This document shows, piece after piece, positions 39,786 to 49,016 of a DNA stretch of 64,000 nucleotides (its first letter is position 1; every line of letters begins with the position of its first letter). The stretch lies in NCBI GenBank assembly GCA_046330315.1, contig JAXLSZ010000007.1, positions 186,001-250,000 on the forward strand, in the 5' to 3' direction. A program made the translations under genes and the position numbers. This DNA is from JAXLSZ01 sp046330315. Its GTDB lineage: Bacteria; Actinomycetota; Thermoleophilia; Solirubrobacterales; 70-9. Under the pieces are notes generated by a model, which was not told the DNA's origin, did not search any database, and saw only the letters and a program-made list of their open reading frames with translations.

Positions 39786-41219
39786 CTAACTACGCCCGCG
39801 CTCGACCCCGAGCAGGGCGGCGAAGAGCGCGAAGTAGTTGAGCAGCCGGCCGGTCACGAGGAATTCCTCCTTGACCCGCTCCCGCCCCGCCGCCCCGATA
39901 GCGGCGGCCCGCGTGGGATCGGAGAGCAGCGAGTCGGCGGCGGCGGCGAAGCCCGCGAGGTCGGTGGGCTCCACGAGCAGGCCGCTGCGGCCGTCGACGA
40001 TCTGGTCCTGGATCCCGCCCACCCGGCTCGCCACCACGGGCGTGCCCTTCCACATCGCCTCCGAGACGGTCAGCCCGAACCCCTCGGCGAGGCTCTTCTG
40101 GACGACGACCTCCGCGCGCCTCTGCACCGCGTTGACCATCGCCGCGTTCTCCTCGATGTCGTCGAGCGGCAGCATCGCCAGGTGGACGCGCTCGCGCACC
40201 TGCGCGGCGAGCCCGGCCCGGAAGTCGGTGACCTCGGCGAGGACCTCGGCGCCCTCGGGGTCGTCGGCGACCGCGGTGACGTCGGGCCCGGCCAGCATCA
40301 GGTGGGCGCCCGGGGTGGTGAGGTGCCCGGCGAACGCCCGGATCACCCCCAGGGGGTCCTTGAGGCGGTCCCACCTGGAGACCTGGCAGACCAGTGGCGA
40401 GCCGGGCGGGACGGGCGCCTCCTGCACGACCTGGGCGGGGCGGTCCACGCGACCCGGGGTGCCGTCGGTGCGGACGAAGATCGAGGGGCCGCCACGTCCG
40501 TCGGGCCCGATGCCGGTGACCCCGAGGATCGCCTCCACCGCCGCCGCGCCGAGGTCCTGGTTCTTGGGCGAGAAGGGGTCTATCGAGGGCGGCACGATCG
40601 CCACCCTGCCGGCATCCAGGCCCTCCCAGACGTACTCGCGGCGCGAGAAGGTGTAGCCGTCGGCGGGCAGCAGGTAGCCGATCAGGAACTCCCAGGCGCG
40701 ACGGACCAGCTCGTTGGGCGAGTCGACCCCGACGTGGCAGCGCCAGACCACCCTGGCGCCGGCCTCCAGCATCGGCTCGATCAGCCCCAGGGTCTGGGGG
40801 TCGTGCAGGAGGGCGACGTCCCCGGGGCGGACCACCCCCGCGAGCTCGCCGCCCGCCCGCCTCAGCCCCTTCTCGTAGGCGCGCCGCTGCCGCGGTCCGA
40901 GCTCGCCGCCGTCGCCGGGGGAGCCGTGGAGGTTGTTGTGGATCCGCTTGGTCACCTCGAAGAAGCCGTCGCCCTCCCCGACGACCAGCCAGCGCACGTC
41001 GATCCCGGCGGCCCTCACGTATGCGAGGTGGCTGCGCAGCATCTCCGCGACGCCGCCGCCGCGGGCTGTCGAGTTGAGGTTCCACACCACCCGGCCGTCG
41101 AAGACCTCGCGGGCCCGCGCGGCCCCCTGCTCGACCTCGGCGAAAGCCGGGCCGAGAAGCTCCCGGAAGCGCTCGACCGGCTGCGGGGGGACGTCAACGG
41201 TGGTGATCGGCTGCGCCAC
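39786..41219 (-). CDS. Trehalose synthase-type glycosyltransferase (TreT-like, GT4)
   Basis: A 477-aa GT-B fold enzyme. The N-terminal half contains WNLNSTARGGGVAEML and EVTKRIHNNLHG, characteristic of trehalose glycosyltransferring synthase (TreT), which joins NDP-glucose and glucose. The C-terminal nucleotide-sugar site includes CQVSRWDRLKDP and the EX7E-type block KSLAEGFGLTVSEAMWKG. TreT fits a stress-tolerant actinobacterium. It ends 64 bp upstream of the uspA start, possibly a stress-related pair. Confidence 0.88.
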   Translation of the reverse strand: MAQPITTVDVPPQPVERFRELLGPAFAEVEQGAARAREVFDGRVVWNLNSTARGGGVAEMLRSHLAYVRAAGIDVRWLVVGEGDGFFEVTKRIHNNLHGSPGDGGELGPRQRRAYEKGLRRAGGELAGVVRPGDVALLHDPQTLGLIEPMLEAGARVVWRCHVGVDSPNELVRRAWEFLIGYLLPADGYTFSRREYVWEGLDAGRVAIVPPSIDPFSPKNQDLGAAAVEAILGVTGIGPDGRGGPSIFVRTDGTPGRVDRPAQVVQEAPVPPGSPLVCQVSRWDRLKDPLGVIRAFAGHLTTPGAHLMLAGPDVTAVADDPEGAEVLAEVTDFRAGLAAQVRERVHLAMLPLDDIEENAAMVNAVQRRAEVVVQKSLAEGFGLTVSEAMWKGTPVVASRVGGIQDQIVDGRSGLLVEPTDLAGFAAAADSLLSDPTRAAAIGAAGRERVKEEFLVTGRLLNYFALFAALLGVERGRS

Positions 41220-41278
41220 GGCCCGGCACTTTGCCTGATCTGGCGGCGACAGTCCACCGATGGGGGATGATTAGGGCG

Positions 41279-42526
41279 ATGCCAGCAGCGAACGAGGAGA
41301 GGGCCCCGGGGAGGGTGCTGATCGCCGGCGGCGGGATCGCCGGCCTGGAGACGCTCCTGGCCCTGCACGATCTGGCGGGTGACCGTGCCGAGGTGACCAT
41401 GGTGGCGCCGCGACCGGACTTCTTCTACAAGCCGCTCGTCGTCGAGGAGCCCTTCACCACCGAGGTGGCCGAGCGCCGGGAGCTCGCCCCGATCGCCGAG
41501 GAGATGGGGGCCACGTTCGTCCAGCAGGCGCTCGACCGGATCGACCCCGATGCCCACGTCGCCCGCCTCGACGACGGCTCCGAGGTCCCCTACGACCTCG
41601 CCGTCGTCTGCGTGGGAGGCATCAACCGGCCGGCCTTCGAGGGAGCGAGGACCCTGGAGGTCTCCGGCGACCGCGCGGCGCTTGCCGACCTGCTGACCGA
41701 GGTCCACCCGGAGTCCGAGGAGCGGATCGCCTTCGTGGTCCCCCCCAGGGGTGCCTGGCCGCTGCCGATCTACGAGCTGGCCCTGATGACCCAGGGCCGC
41801 GCCCGGGAGCTCGGGCTGCTGAAGCTCCGGCTGACCATCATCACCCCCGAGCCGGCCCCGCTGATCGTCTTCGGCACCAACGCCAGCAACGCGGTCGCCG
41901 AGACGCTGGAGGTCCGCCACATCGAGGTCCGCACCGCCACCAGGGCGAGAGAGGACAGACCGGGCGTGCTCGAGCTCTCCCCGGGCGGCGAGAGGATCGC
42001 CTTCGACCAGGTGATCGCGCTCCCGGTCCTGGAGGGCCCACGGGTCGAGGGGCTGCCCTGCGACGAGGACGGCTTCATGCCGATCGACGACCAGGCCCGG
42101 GTCAAGGGCGTGGCGGACGTCTACGCCGCGGGGGACGGCACCAACTTCCCGATCAAGCAGGGGGGCATCGCGACGGAGCAGGCCGACGCCGCCGCCGAGG
42201 AGATCGCGGCCCGCCTCGGCGCCGACATCGAGCCGCAGCCCTTCCACCCCGTCCTCCGGGGGATGCTGCTGACCGGCGACGAGTCGCTGAAGCTCCGCCA
42301 CTCGCTGACCGGGGGCGGGGGCGAGGGAACCGCCTCCTACGACTACCTGTGGTGGCCGCCCCACAAGGTGAGCGGCCGCTACCTGGCGCCCTACCTCGCC
42401 GGGGAGACCGCCCACCTCGACCTGACCCCGCCGATCGTCCCCCTCGACGTGGAGGTCGCGCTGCCGCACGAGTGGCACGCCAAGCCGATGACGCTCGACG
42501 CCCTGCACGGCACCGAGCCCGGCTGA
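41279..42526 (+). CDS. FAD-dependent oxidoreductase (SQR/NDH-2-like)
   Basis: 415 aa. FAD-binding motif VLIAGGGIAGLETLLAL near the N-terminus and the second FAD motif GVADVYAAGDGTNFPIKQGG near residue 285. Overall it resembles sulfide:quinone reductase or type II NADH dehydrogenase relatives. The catalytic Cys pair of true SQR is not evident (only scattered Cys), so substrate and acceptor are unknown. ATG 41279 is the nearest start to the conserved region. Confidence 0.8.
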   Translation: MPAANEERAPGRVLIAGGGIAGLETLLALHDLAGDRAEVTMVAPRPDFFYKPLVVEEPFTTEVAERRELAPIAEEMGATFVQQALDRIDPDAHVARLDDGSEVPYDLAVVCVGGINRPAFEGARTLEVSGDRAALADLLTEVHPESEERIAFVVPPRGAWPLPIYELALMTQGRARELGLLKLRLTIITPEPAPLIVFGTNASNAVAETLEVRHIEVRTATRAREDRPGVLELSPGGERIAFDQVIALPVLEGPRVEGLPCDEDGFMPIDDQARVKGVADVYAAGDGTNFPIKQGGIATEQADAAAEEIAARLGADIEPQPFHPVLRGMLLTGDESLKLRHSLTGGGGEGTASYDYLWWPPHKVSGRYLAPYLAGETAHLDLTPPIVPLDVEVALPHEWHAKPMTLDALHGTEPG

Positions 42527-42578
42527 TCGGGCCGGCCCGGCGCGACGGCCCTCCTCCGCGATTGGTAAAAGTGCCGTC

Positions 42579-44606
42579 GTGGCCTCCCGCGACCTCGCCG
42601 AACCGAGCACCCAGGGGAGCGCGCCGGCGGATGAGGAGGCCCGGGCCGCGATAACCACGATCCGCGGCCTCAGCATCGATGCGGTCGAGGCGGCCAGCTC
42701 CGGGCACCCCGGGCTGCCGCTCGCCCTCGCCCCCGCCGCCTACGTCCTCTACGCGCGGCTGATGACCCACGACCCCTCGGACCCCTCCTGGCCGGACCGC
42801 GACCGCTTCGTGCTCTCGGCGGGGCACGGCTCGGCCCTGCTGTACTCGGTGCTCCACCTGGCCGGCTACGGGCTTCCGCTCGACGAGCTCCGCCGCTTTC
42901 GCCAGTGGGGCTCGGCGACGCCCGGCCACCCCGAGCGCGGCCCCGAGGCGCCCGGCGTCGAGACGACGACCGGCCCGCTGGGCCAGGGCTTCGCAAACGG
43001 GGTCGGGATGGCGCTCGCCGAGCGCTTCCTGCGCGAGCGCTACGGCGCCGAGCGCATGAACCACCGGATCTACGCGATCTGCTCGGACGGGGACCTGATG
43101 GAGGGGGTCAGCTCCGAGGCGGCGTCGCTCGCCGGGCACCTGGGGCTGGGACGGATCGTCTACCTCTACGACGACAACAGGATCACGATCGACGGCTCGA
43201 CCGACATCTCCTTCTCGGGCGAGGACGTCGAGGGCCGCTTCAGGGCCTACGGCTGGCACACCCTCCACGTGGACGACGTCAACGACGTCGCCGCCCTGGA
43301 GGCGGCGCTGCGCGAGGCCGCCACCGAGCAGGAGCGCCCCTCGCTCGTCCGGGTCCGCTCGGTGATCGGCTGGCCGGCGCCGCACAAGGCCGGCACCCCG
43401 GGGGTCCACGGGGCGCCGCTGGGGGCCGAGGAGGCGCGGGCCACCAAGGAGGCGCTCGGGCTCGATCCCGACGAGACCTTCGTCGTCCCGCCGGCGGCGC
43501 TCGCGGCCTTCGAAGACGCGCGCCGGCGGGGCCGCGAGGCCCGCGCCGCTTGGGGGGAGCGCATGGCGGCGTGGCGCGACGCCGACCCCGAGGCGGCGGC
43601 CGAGTGGGACGCCGCCTGGAGCGGCCGCCCGGGCGGCGACGTCGGGGCGGTTCTGCCCGCCTTCGAGGGCCCGAAGTCAGCGACCCGCAGCGCCGGCTCG
43701 AAGGTGATGCAGGCCTTTGCGGACCTGGTCCCGACCATGGTCGGCGGCTCGGCCGACCTCGCCGCCTCGACCAAGACCGAGCTTCCCGGCGACGACGGAT
43801 ACACCCGCGAGGCGGCGGGCAGGAACGTCCACTGGGGCGTCCGCGAGCACGCCATGGGAGCGGCGGTCAACGGGCTGGCGCTGCACGGCGGGATCGTCAG
43901 GCCCTACGGCTCCACCTTCCTCGTCTTCTCCGACTACATGCGCCCCGCGATCCGCCTCTCGGCGCTGATGGGCCTGCCGGTCACCTGGGTCTTCACCCAC
44001 GACTCGATTGGAGTGGGAGAGGACGGCCCCACCCACCAGCCGGTCGAGCATTACGCCGCCCTGCGTGCGATCCCCGGGCTGACCGTGCTGCGGCCGGCCG
44101 ACGCCACCGAGACCGCCCAGGCCTGGCGCCTCATCCTCGAGGAGCTCGAGGGGCCCGCCTGCCTGCTGCTCACCCGCCAGAACCTCCCCGTGCTCGACCG
44201 CGACGAGCTGGCGCCGGCCGAGTCGGTGAGCCGGGGCGGCTACGTGCTGGCGGGGACGGAGGGCGTTCCCGAGGCGGTGATCGTCGCCACAGGCTCCGAG
44301 GTCGCCCTGGCCCTGGAGGCGCGAGAGGCGCTCTCGGAGGAGGGGGTCACGGTCTCGGTCGTCTCGATGCCCTCCTGGGAGCTCTTCGAGGCCCAGAGCA
44401 CCTGGTACACCGCCGAGGTCTTCCCCGAGGGCGTTCCGGTCGTCTCCGTGGAGGCGGGGGTCCCCCAGGGTTGGGAGCGCTGGGCCGGGGATTCGGTGGC
44501 GCTGCGACGCTTCGGCGCCAGCGCGCCGGCCGCCGAGGTGTTCGCCGGCCTGGGAATCACGGCCGAGGCGGTCGTCGCCGCGGTGCGCTCGGCCCTGGGC
44601 CGCTAG
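42579..44606 (+). CDS. tkt: Transketolase
   Basis: 675 aa, full length. Thiamine diphosphate site: SDGDLMEGVSSEAASLAGH with YDDNRITIDG. Pyrimidine-binding half: STFLVFSDYMRPAIRLSALM and VFTHDSIGVGEDGPTHQPVE. Substrate-binding His residues are present in SSGHPGLPL and TGPLGQGFANGVGMA. It moves two-carbon units in the pentose phosphate pathway. The start is GTG 42579. Confidence 0.96.
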   Translation: MASRDLAEPSTQGSAPADEEARAAITTIRGLSIDAVEAASSGHPGLPLALAPAAYVLYARLMTHDPSDPSWPDRDRFVLSAGHGSALLYSVLHLAGYGLPLDELRRFRQWGSATPGHPERGPEAPGVETTTGPLGQGFANGVGMALAERFLRERYGAERMNHRIYAICSDGDLMEGVSSEAASLAGHLGLGRIVYLYDDNRITIDGSTDISFSGEDVEGRFRAYGWHTLHVDDVNDVAALEAALREAATEQERPSLVRVRSVIGWPAPHKAGTPGVHGAPLGAEEARATKEALGLDPDETFVVPPAALAAFEDARRRGREARAAWGERMAAWRDADPEAAAEWDAAWSGRPGGDVGAVLPAFEGPKSATRSAGSKVMQAFADLVPTMVGGSADLAASTKTELPGDDGYTREAAGRNVHWGVREHAMGAAVNGLALHGGIVRPYGSTFLVFSDYMRPAIRLSALMGLPVTWVFTHDSIGVGEDGPTHQPVEHYAALRAIPGLTVLRPADATETAQAWRLILEELEGPACLLLTRQNLPVLDRDELAPAESVSRGGYVLAGTEGVPEAVIVATGSEVALALEAREALSEEGVTVSVVSMPSWELFEAQSTWYTAEVFPEGVPVVSVEAGVPQGWERWAGDSVALRRFGASAPAAEVFAGLGITAEAVVAAVRSALGR

Positions 44607-44647
44607 AGAAGGCTCCGCACCCCCCCTCCGCGCCTATCCTTGACCGG

Positions 44648-45151
44648 GTGTCGGCAACCGACGACTCACTCGCCGCGAACGTCGCCTACGCGCGCGGCTT
44701 CGAGCTCGGCGGCCTCCCCACCACCCCGGCGAAGCGGCTGGCCGTGATCACCTGCATGGACTCGAGGATCGACGTGCTCGCCATCCTCGGGCTGCGCGAG
44801 GGGGACGCGCACGTGATCCGCAACGCAGGCGGTGTGGTGACCGACGACGAGATTCGCTCGCTGGCGATCTCCCAGCACCTGCTCGGCACCCGCGAGGTGA
44901 TGCTGATCCAGCACACCCGGTGCGGGCTGCTCGAGATCACCGACGAGGAACTCGCTCGCCGCCTCGAGGAGGCGAGCGGCGAGCGGCCCGGCTGGAGCGC
45001 CGAGGCGATCGACGACCTCGCCCTGGACGTCCCCCGCCAGATCGGCAGGATCCTCGCCAGCCCGTTCGTCCCCCACAAGGGCAGCGTGCGGGGGTTCATC
45101 TACGACGTCGATACCGGCCTGCTCCGGGAGGTCGCGGCGCCCGCCACCTGA
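44648..45151 (+). CDS. Beta-class carbonic anhydrase
   Basis: A 167-aa enzyme for CO2/bicarbonate interconversion. Zinc ligands appear as Cys in VITCMDSRID, His and Cys in LIQHTRCGLLE, with the Asp/Arg dyad in CMDSR. IRNAGGVVTDD is the conserved substrate loop. It is the short, single-domain form common in actinobacteria. The start is GTG 44648, 41 bp after the transketolase stop. Confidence 0.93.
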   Translation: MSATDDSLAANVAYARGFELGGLPTTPAKRLAVITCMDSRIDVLAILGLREGDAHVIRNAGGVVTDDEIRSLAISQHLLGTREVMLIQHTRCGLLEITDEELARRLEEASGERPGWSAEAIDDLALDVPRQIGRILASPFVPHKGSVRGFIYDVDTGLLREVAAPAT

Positions 45152-45190
45152 GCCGGACCGGCCGCGCCGCCGTCCCCCGGCGCCCGCCAC

Positions 45191-45574
45191 CTAGGACTCG
45201 GCGATCGCCAGCGCCGCGCAGAGGCCGCCCAGCGCGATCGTCGCCGCCGCCGAGGTCGGGCTCACCCGGCCAATCGCCCCGAAGCACGGGCACGGCGCCC
45301 CCGCCCGGCCCCGCGCCAGCGCCGATACCTGGAGCAGGCCGAAGAGGACCAGCGCCGCCGCGGCCAGGAAGGCGGCCGTCACCGAGCCGGCCGCCAGCCC
45401 CACCGCGAGGATCGCCTCGGCGCCGATCAGCGAGGCCCACGCCACGGCCCGCAGCGGCCCCTCGGGGAACCCGAAGGTCCCCATCGCCTCGATGCTCGCC
45501 CGCGGCTCGGCGAGCTTTCGAAGCGCCGCGGCGGCGAGCACCGCGGCGATCGCCAGGCGCGCGGCGGTCAGCAT
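45191..45574 (-). CDS. MauE/DoxX-like membrane protein
   Basis: 127 aa with four predicted spans. An early RKLAEP motif and the CPCFG cysteine pair between the third and fourth spans match the MauE family, proposed to help disulfide formation or methylamine dehydrogenase maturation. No mau genes are nearby, so a general thiol-redox role is more likely. It starts 16 bp after the nadA stop. Confidence 0.75.
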   Translation of the reverse strand: MLTAARLAIAAVLAAAALRKLAEPRASIEAMGTFGFPEGPLRAVAWASLIGAEAILAVGLAAGSVTAAFLAAAALVLFGLLQVSALARGRAGAPCPCFGAIGRVSPTSAAATIALGGLCAALAIAES

Positions 45575-45590
45575 CGCCCGACCCCGCGGC

Positions 45591-46604
45591 TCAGCCGATC
45601 GCCACCATGCGCTCGATCGGGGTGCGGGCGCGCTCGGCGATCTCCGCCGGCACGCTGACCTCGTGCTTCATCTCGCTCAGCGAGTCGCGCAGCTTCGGCA
45701 GGGTGATCATCTTCATGTACTTGCACAGCGCCATGCGGTTGGCCTCGATCAGGGTGGCGCCGGGGGCGATCTGGTGAAGGGGATGGAGCATCCCGTTCTC
45801 GGTGGCGACGATGAACTCTCCCTCGGGGTGGGCCTGCAGGTAGTTGGTCATCTGCCCGGTCGAGAGCATGTGCACGCCCTCCTCGGAGACGTCGCCCGCG
45901 GCGACGAACTCCATGATCTGGGTGACGCACCCGCACTCGGGGTGGACCAGGAACTCGGCGTCGGGATGCGCCCTCCGCTGCGCGGTGATGTCGTCGGGGC
46001 GGATCCCGGCGTGGACGTGGCACTCGCCGGGCCAGACGTGCATCCTGTGGCCCGAGACCCGCTCCACGTAGGAGCCGAGCCACATGTCGGGGCCGAAGAG
46101 GATCTCGGTGTCGGGGCCGTGCTCGCGGAGGACGTGCTCGACGACCTTGACCGCGTTGGAGGAGGTGCAGCAATAGTCGGTCTCCGCCTTCACCTCGGCC
46201 GAGGTGTTGACGTACATGACCACCACCGCGTCGGGGCTGTGGCGGGACTTCCAGTTGCGCAGCTCGCTGGCGGTGATCGAGTCCGAGAGCGAGCAGCCGG
46301 CCTCGGGGTCGGGGAGCAGCACCGTCTTCGACGGCGAGAGGATCGACGCGGTCTCGGCCATGAAGTGGACCCCGCAGAACGCGATCACCGAGGCGTCCGA
46401 GGCCGCCGCCTGGCGCGAGAGACCGAGCGAGTCGCCGACGTAGTCGGCGAGGTCCTGGATCTCGGGCACCTGGTAGTTGTGGGCGAGGATGACGGCGTCG
46501 CGCTCCGCAGCCAGGGCGCGGACCTCCTCGCTCAGCTCGTCGACCTCCTCCTCGGAGAGGTCGAGCACCGGAACGGGCTCGTTGATGGTTGGAAGCTCTC
46601 TCAT
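45591..46604 (-). CDS. nadA: Quinolinate synthase NadA
   Basis: A 337-aa [4Fe-4S] enzyme that condenses iminoaspartate and dihydroxyacetone phosphate in NAD synthesis. Cluster Cys candidates are in AFCGVHFMAE, VHPECGCVTQIMEF and ANRMALCKYMKM. AHNYQVPEIQDLADYVGDSL is the conserved N-terminal signature. ATG 46604 follows CAGGAGGG. nadC is 983 bp upstream on the same strand with an opposite-strand gene between them; no nadB is in the window. Confidence 0.96.
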   Translation of the reverse strand: MRELPTINEPVPVLDLSEEEVDELSEEVRALAAERDAVILAHNYQVPEIQDLADYVGDSLGLSRQAAASDASVIAFCGVHFMAETASILSPSKTVLLPDPEAGCSLSDSITASELRNWKSRHSPDAVVVMYVNTSAEVKAETDYCCTSSNAVKVVEHVLREHGPDTEILFGPDMWLGSYVERVSGHRMHVWPGECHVHAGIRPDDITAQRRAHPDAEFLVHPECGCVTQIMEFVAAGDVSEEGVHMLSTGQMTNYLQAHPEGEFIVATENGMLHPLHQIAPGATLIEANRMALCKYMKMITLPKLRDSLSEMKHEVSVPAEIAERARTPIERMVAIG

Positions 46605-46719
46605 AGGCCCTCCTGAAAGGGTCCCTGACGGGCTCTGCTTTTGATGTTCGCTGGCCCGGCCGCCTCGACGGGCGCCTGAAACCAGTCGAATGAACTGCCC
46701 CTGAGTCTACCCTGAGCGC

Positions 46720-47577
46720 ATGCCTGAGCTTCCCGAGGTCGAGATCACCGTGCGGCGGATCGGCGCCGCCCTGGACGGGGCCGAGATCTCCTCTGCCCTG
46801 GCCCCGGGGATGAACACGATGAAGACCTTCGACCCCCCGCTCGTGGCGCTGGCCGGCGCGAGGATCTGCGGCCTGCGGCGCTTCGGGAAGATGCCCGCCG
46901 TCGACACCGAGGGGCCCGCCGGCGAGCTGTCGCTGCTCGTCCACCTGATGTCGGCGGGGCGGCTGCGCATCTTCGAGAAGCCCGCATCCGGGCGCGACCG
47001 GTCCTCGCGACTGCTGCTGCGGCTGGCCGACGGGCGCGAGCTGCGGCTGCGGGAGTTCGGGACCCGCCAGCGGGCCTGGGCCAAGCTGCTGGCGGGCAAT
47101 GAGGTCGAGCGCGAAGGGATGATCGCCTCGCTCGGCCCCGAGGCGTGGCCGGCGCCGCCCCCCGAGGCCTTTGCGGAGCTGGTGGACCAGCCCCGCCACC
47201 TGCACCCGATGCTCCGCGACCAGCGCACGATCGCCGGCATCGGGCGCTCCTGGGTGGACGAGATCCTCTGGGAGGCGAGGCTCTCCCCGTTTCGCAAGGG
47301 CTCCGAGCTGGACGGGGACGAGGTCGAGCGGCTGCGCGGGGCCCTCGCGGTGCTCGGGGAGGCCATCCAGTACTACGAGGGGGCGGTCGGCGAGCAGGTC
47401 CCCGACAGGCTGCCGATGCCGCTTCGCGTTCACAAGCGCGAGGGCGAGCCCTGCCCGCGCTGCGGCGCCAGGATCGAGGCGGTCTTCTTCTCAGAGCACC
47501 AGACGAACTACTGCCCGGCCGAGCAAACCGGGGGCCGGGTGCTCAAGGATCGTCGCCTCTCGCGGCTGCTGAAGTAG
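46720..47577 (+). CDS. Fpg/Nei-family DNA glycosylase with altered zinc finger
   Basis: 285 aa. The N-terminal catalytic PELPEVE is intact (Pro2 nucleophile, Glu3), and a Lys in RRFGKMPAV corresponds to the second catalytic residue. The helix-two-turn-helix reads RTIAGIGRSWVDEILWEA. The C-terminal zinc finger begins CPRCGARIE but continues NYCPAEQTGG: the fourth Cys is Glu and the usual Arg of the RxT loop is Gln. It should excise damaged bases, but zinc binding and lesion range may differ. Divergent from nadA. Confidence 0.88.
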   Translation: MPELPEVEITVRRIGAALDGAEISSALAPGMNTMKTFDPPLVALAGARICGLRRFGKMPAVDTEGPAGELSLLVHLMSAGRLRIFEKPASGRDRSSRLLLRLADGRELRLREFGTRQRAWAKLLAGNEVEREGMIASLGPEAWPAPPPEAFAELVDQPRHLHPMLRDQRTIAGIGRSWVDEILWEARLSPFRKGSELDGDEVERLRGALAVLGEAIQYYEGAVGEQVPDRLPMPLRVHKREGEPCPRCGARIEAVFFSEHQTNYCPAEQTGGRVLKDRRLSRLLK

Positions 47578-47586
47578 CGGCGGGCG

Positions 47587-48456
47587 CTACTGACCGGTCT
47601 CGATCAGCATGCTGAGGTCCAGCGCCGGCGCCGAGTGGGTCAGCGCCCCGACCGAGATGAAGTCCACACCGGTGGCGGCGACCTCGGCGACGTTGCCGAG
47701 GTGGACGCCTCCGGAGGCCTCGAAGGCGGGACCATCCGCCCCGCCCCGCATCGCCACGGCCTCCGACAACTGCGCGGGCGCCATGTTGTCGAGCAGGATG
47801 CGGTCGGCACCCGCCGCGAGGGCCTGGCCGACCTCCCCGAGGTCGCGGCACTCGACCTCGACCGCCATCCCTGTCTCCCTGGCCCGGGCAACCGCGACCT
47901 CCAGGCCGCCGGCCAGAGCGACGTGGTTCTCCTTGATCAGGATCGCGTCGTAGAGGCCCATGCGGTGGTTGGTGCCGCCCCCGGCGGCGACCGCCTGCTT
48001 CTCCAGCGCCCGCAGGCCGGGTGTGGTCTTGCGGGTGTCGAGGATCCGCGCCGCGCTCCCGGCGACCTCCCGCACGTGGCGCGCGGTCAGCGTCGCGATT
48101 CCGGAGAGGTGGCAGAGCAGGTTGAGCGCGGTGCGCTCCGCGGCCAGCAGCGAGGCGGCGGCCCCGCTCGCAACGGCGACGTCGGCGGGCACCTCCTCGC
48201 GCCACTCGCCCTCGGGCGCCAGCGACCGGAAGTCCTTCACCCCGCACTGGCGCATCGTCTCGCGAGCGGCGTCCATGCCGAACAGCACCCCGGGGGCCTT
48301 CTGGACGATCCGCGCCCTGCCGGCGGCGCCCGCAGGGACGACCGCTTCGGCGGTCACGTCACGGGCGCCGACGTCCTCGGCCAGCGCCACCCGGACCAGC
48401 TCCTCGAGCCCCCAGGCGGGGGGCCCGGCCCGGCCCCGGTGATCCCGATCGGTCAC
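47587..48456 (-). CDS. nadC: Nicotinate-nucleotide pyrophosphorylase NadC
   Basis: A 289-aa quinolinate phosphoribosyltransferase. Conserved blocks: AERTALNLLCHLSGIAT, ILDTRKTTPGLRALEKQAV, GGGTNHRMGLYDAILIKENH, VEVECRDL and ILLDNMAP. It converts quinolinate and PRPP to nicotinate mononucleotide, the step after NadA. Convergent with the Fpg-like gene (10 bp between stops). Confidence 0.96.
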   Translation of the reverse strand: MTDRDHRGRAGPPAWGLEELVRVALAEDVGARDVTAEAVVPAGAAGRARIVQKAPGVLFGMDAARETMRQCGVKDFRSLAPEGEWREEVPADVAVASGAAASLLAAERTALNLLCHLSGIATLTARHVREVAGSAARILDTRKTTPGLRALEKQAVAAGGGTNHRMGLYDAILIKENHVALAGGLEVAVARARETGMAVEVECRDLGEVGQALAAGADRILLDNMAPAQLSEAVAMRGGADGPAFEASGGVHLGNVAEVAATGVDFISVGALTHSAPALDLSMLIETGQ

Positions 48457-48521
48457 GCCGCCAGCCTATTCGGGGCGGGCCGATCTCACGTTTTCGGGCC
48501 CCGGCGCGTTTAATCCATGAC

Positions 48522-49016
48522 TTGACCGGACCGCCACCCTTCCAGGAGCTCCTCGATCGCCACTCCGGCGACGTCCTCGGCTTCCTGATCGCCGCCGTCG
48601 GCCCCCAGGACGCCGAGGACTGCTTCCAGGAGACCTTCCTCTCGGCGCTCCGGGCCTACCCGCGGCTGAAGGACGAGGGCAACCTGCGGGCCTGGCTGAT
48701 GACCATCGCCCACCGCAAGGCGATCGACCACCACCGCCGCGGGCAGCGGGGCCCCACCCCCCTCGCCGGCACGCCCGAGCCGATCGCGGAGGGATCGGAT
48801 CCCGTGGCCGACGGGCTCGACCCGGCCGCATCGCCCCGCGGGGGCGTCTGGACGGCGGTCGCCGCCCTGCCGCCGAAGCAGCGAACCGCCGTGGCGCTGC
48901 GCTTCGCCTGCGACATGCCCCATCGCGAGATCGGCGCCGCGCTGGACTGCTCGGAGGCGGCGGCACGGCGGAATGTCCACGAAGGCGTAAAGAGGCTGAG
49001 GGAGGTGCTGGTATGA
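48522..49016 (+). CDS. ECF-type RNA polymerase sigma factor
   Basis: A 164-aa sigma factor. Region 2 includes AEDCFQETFLSALRAYPRL, and region 4 includes LPPKQRTAVALRFACDMPHREI followed by a basic recognition helix. TTG 48522 is the only suitable start, with no ribosome-binding site upstream, so the mRNA may be leaderless. Its stop overlaps the start of the DNA methyltransferase gene (ATGA). No anti-sigma factor gene is adjacent. Confidence 0.9.
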   Translation: MTGPPPFQELLDRHSGDVLGFLIAAVGPQDAEDCFQETFLSALRAYPRLKDEGNLRAWLMTIAHRKAIDHHRRGQRGPTPLAGTPEPIAEGSDPVADGLDPAASPRGGVWTAVAALPPKQRTAVALRFACDMPHREIGAALDCSEAAARRNVHEGVKRLREVLV

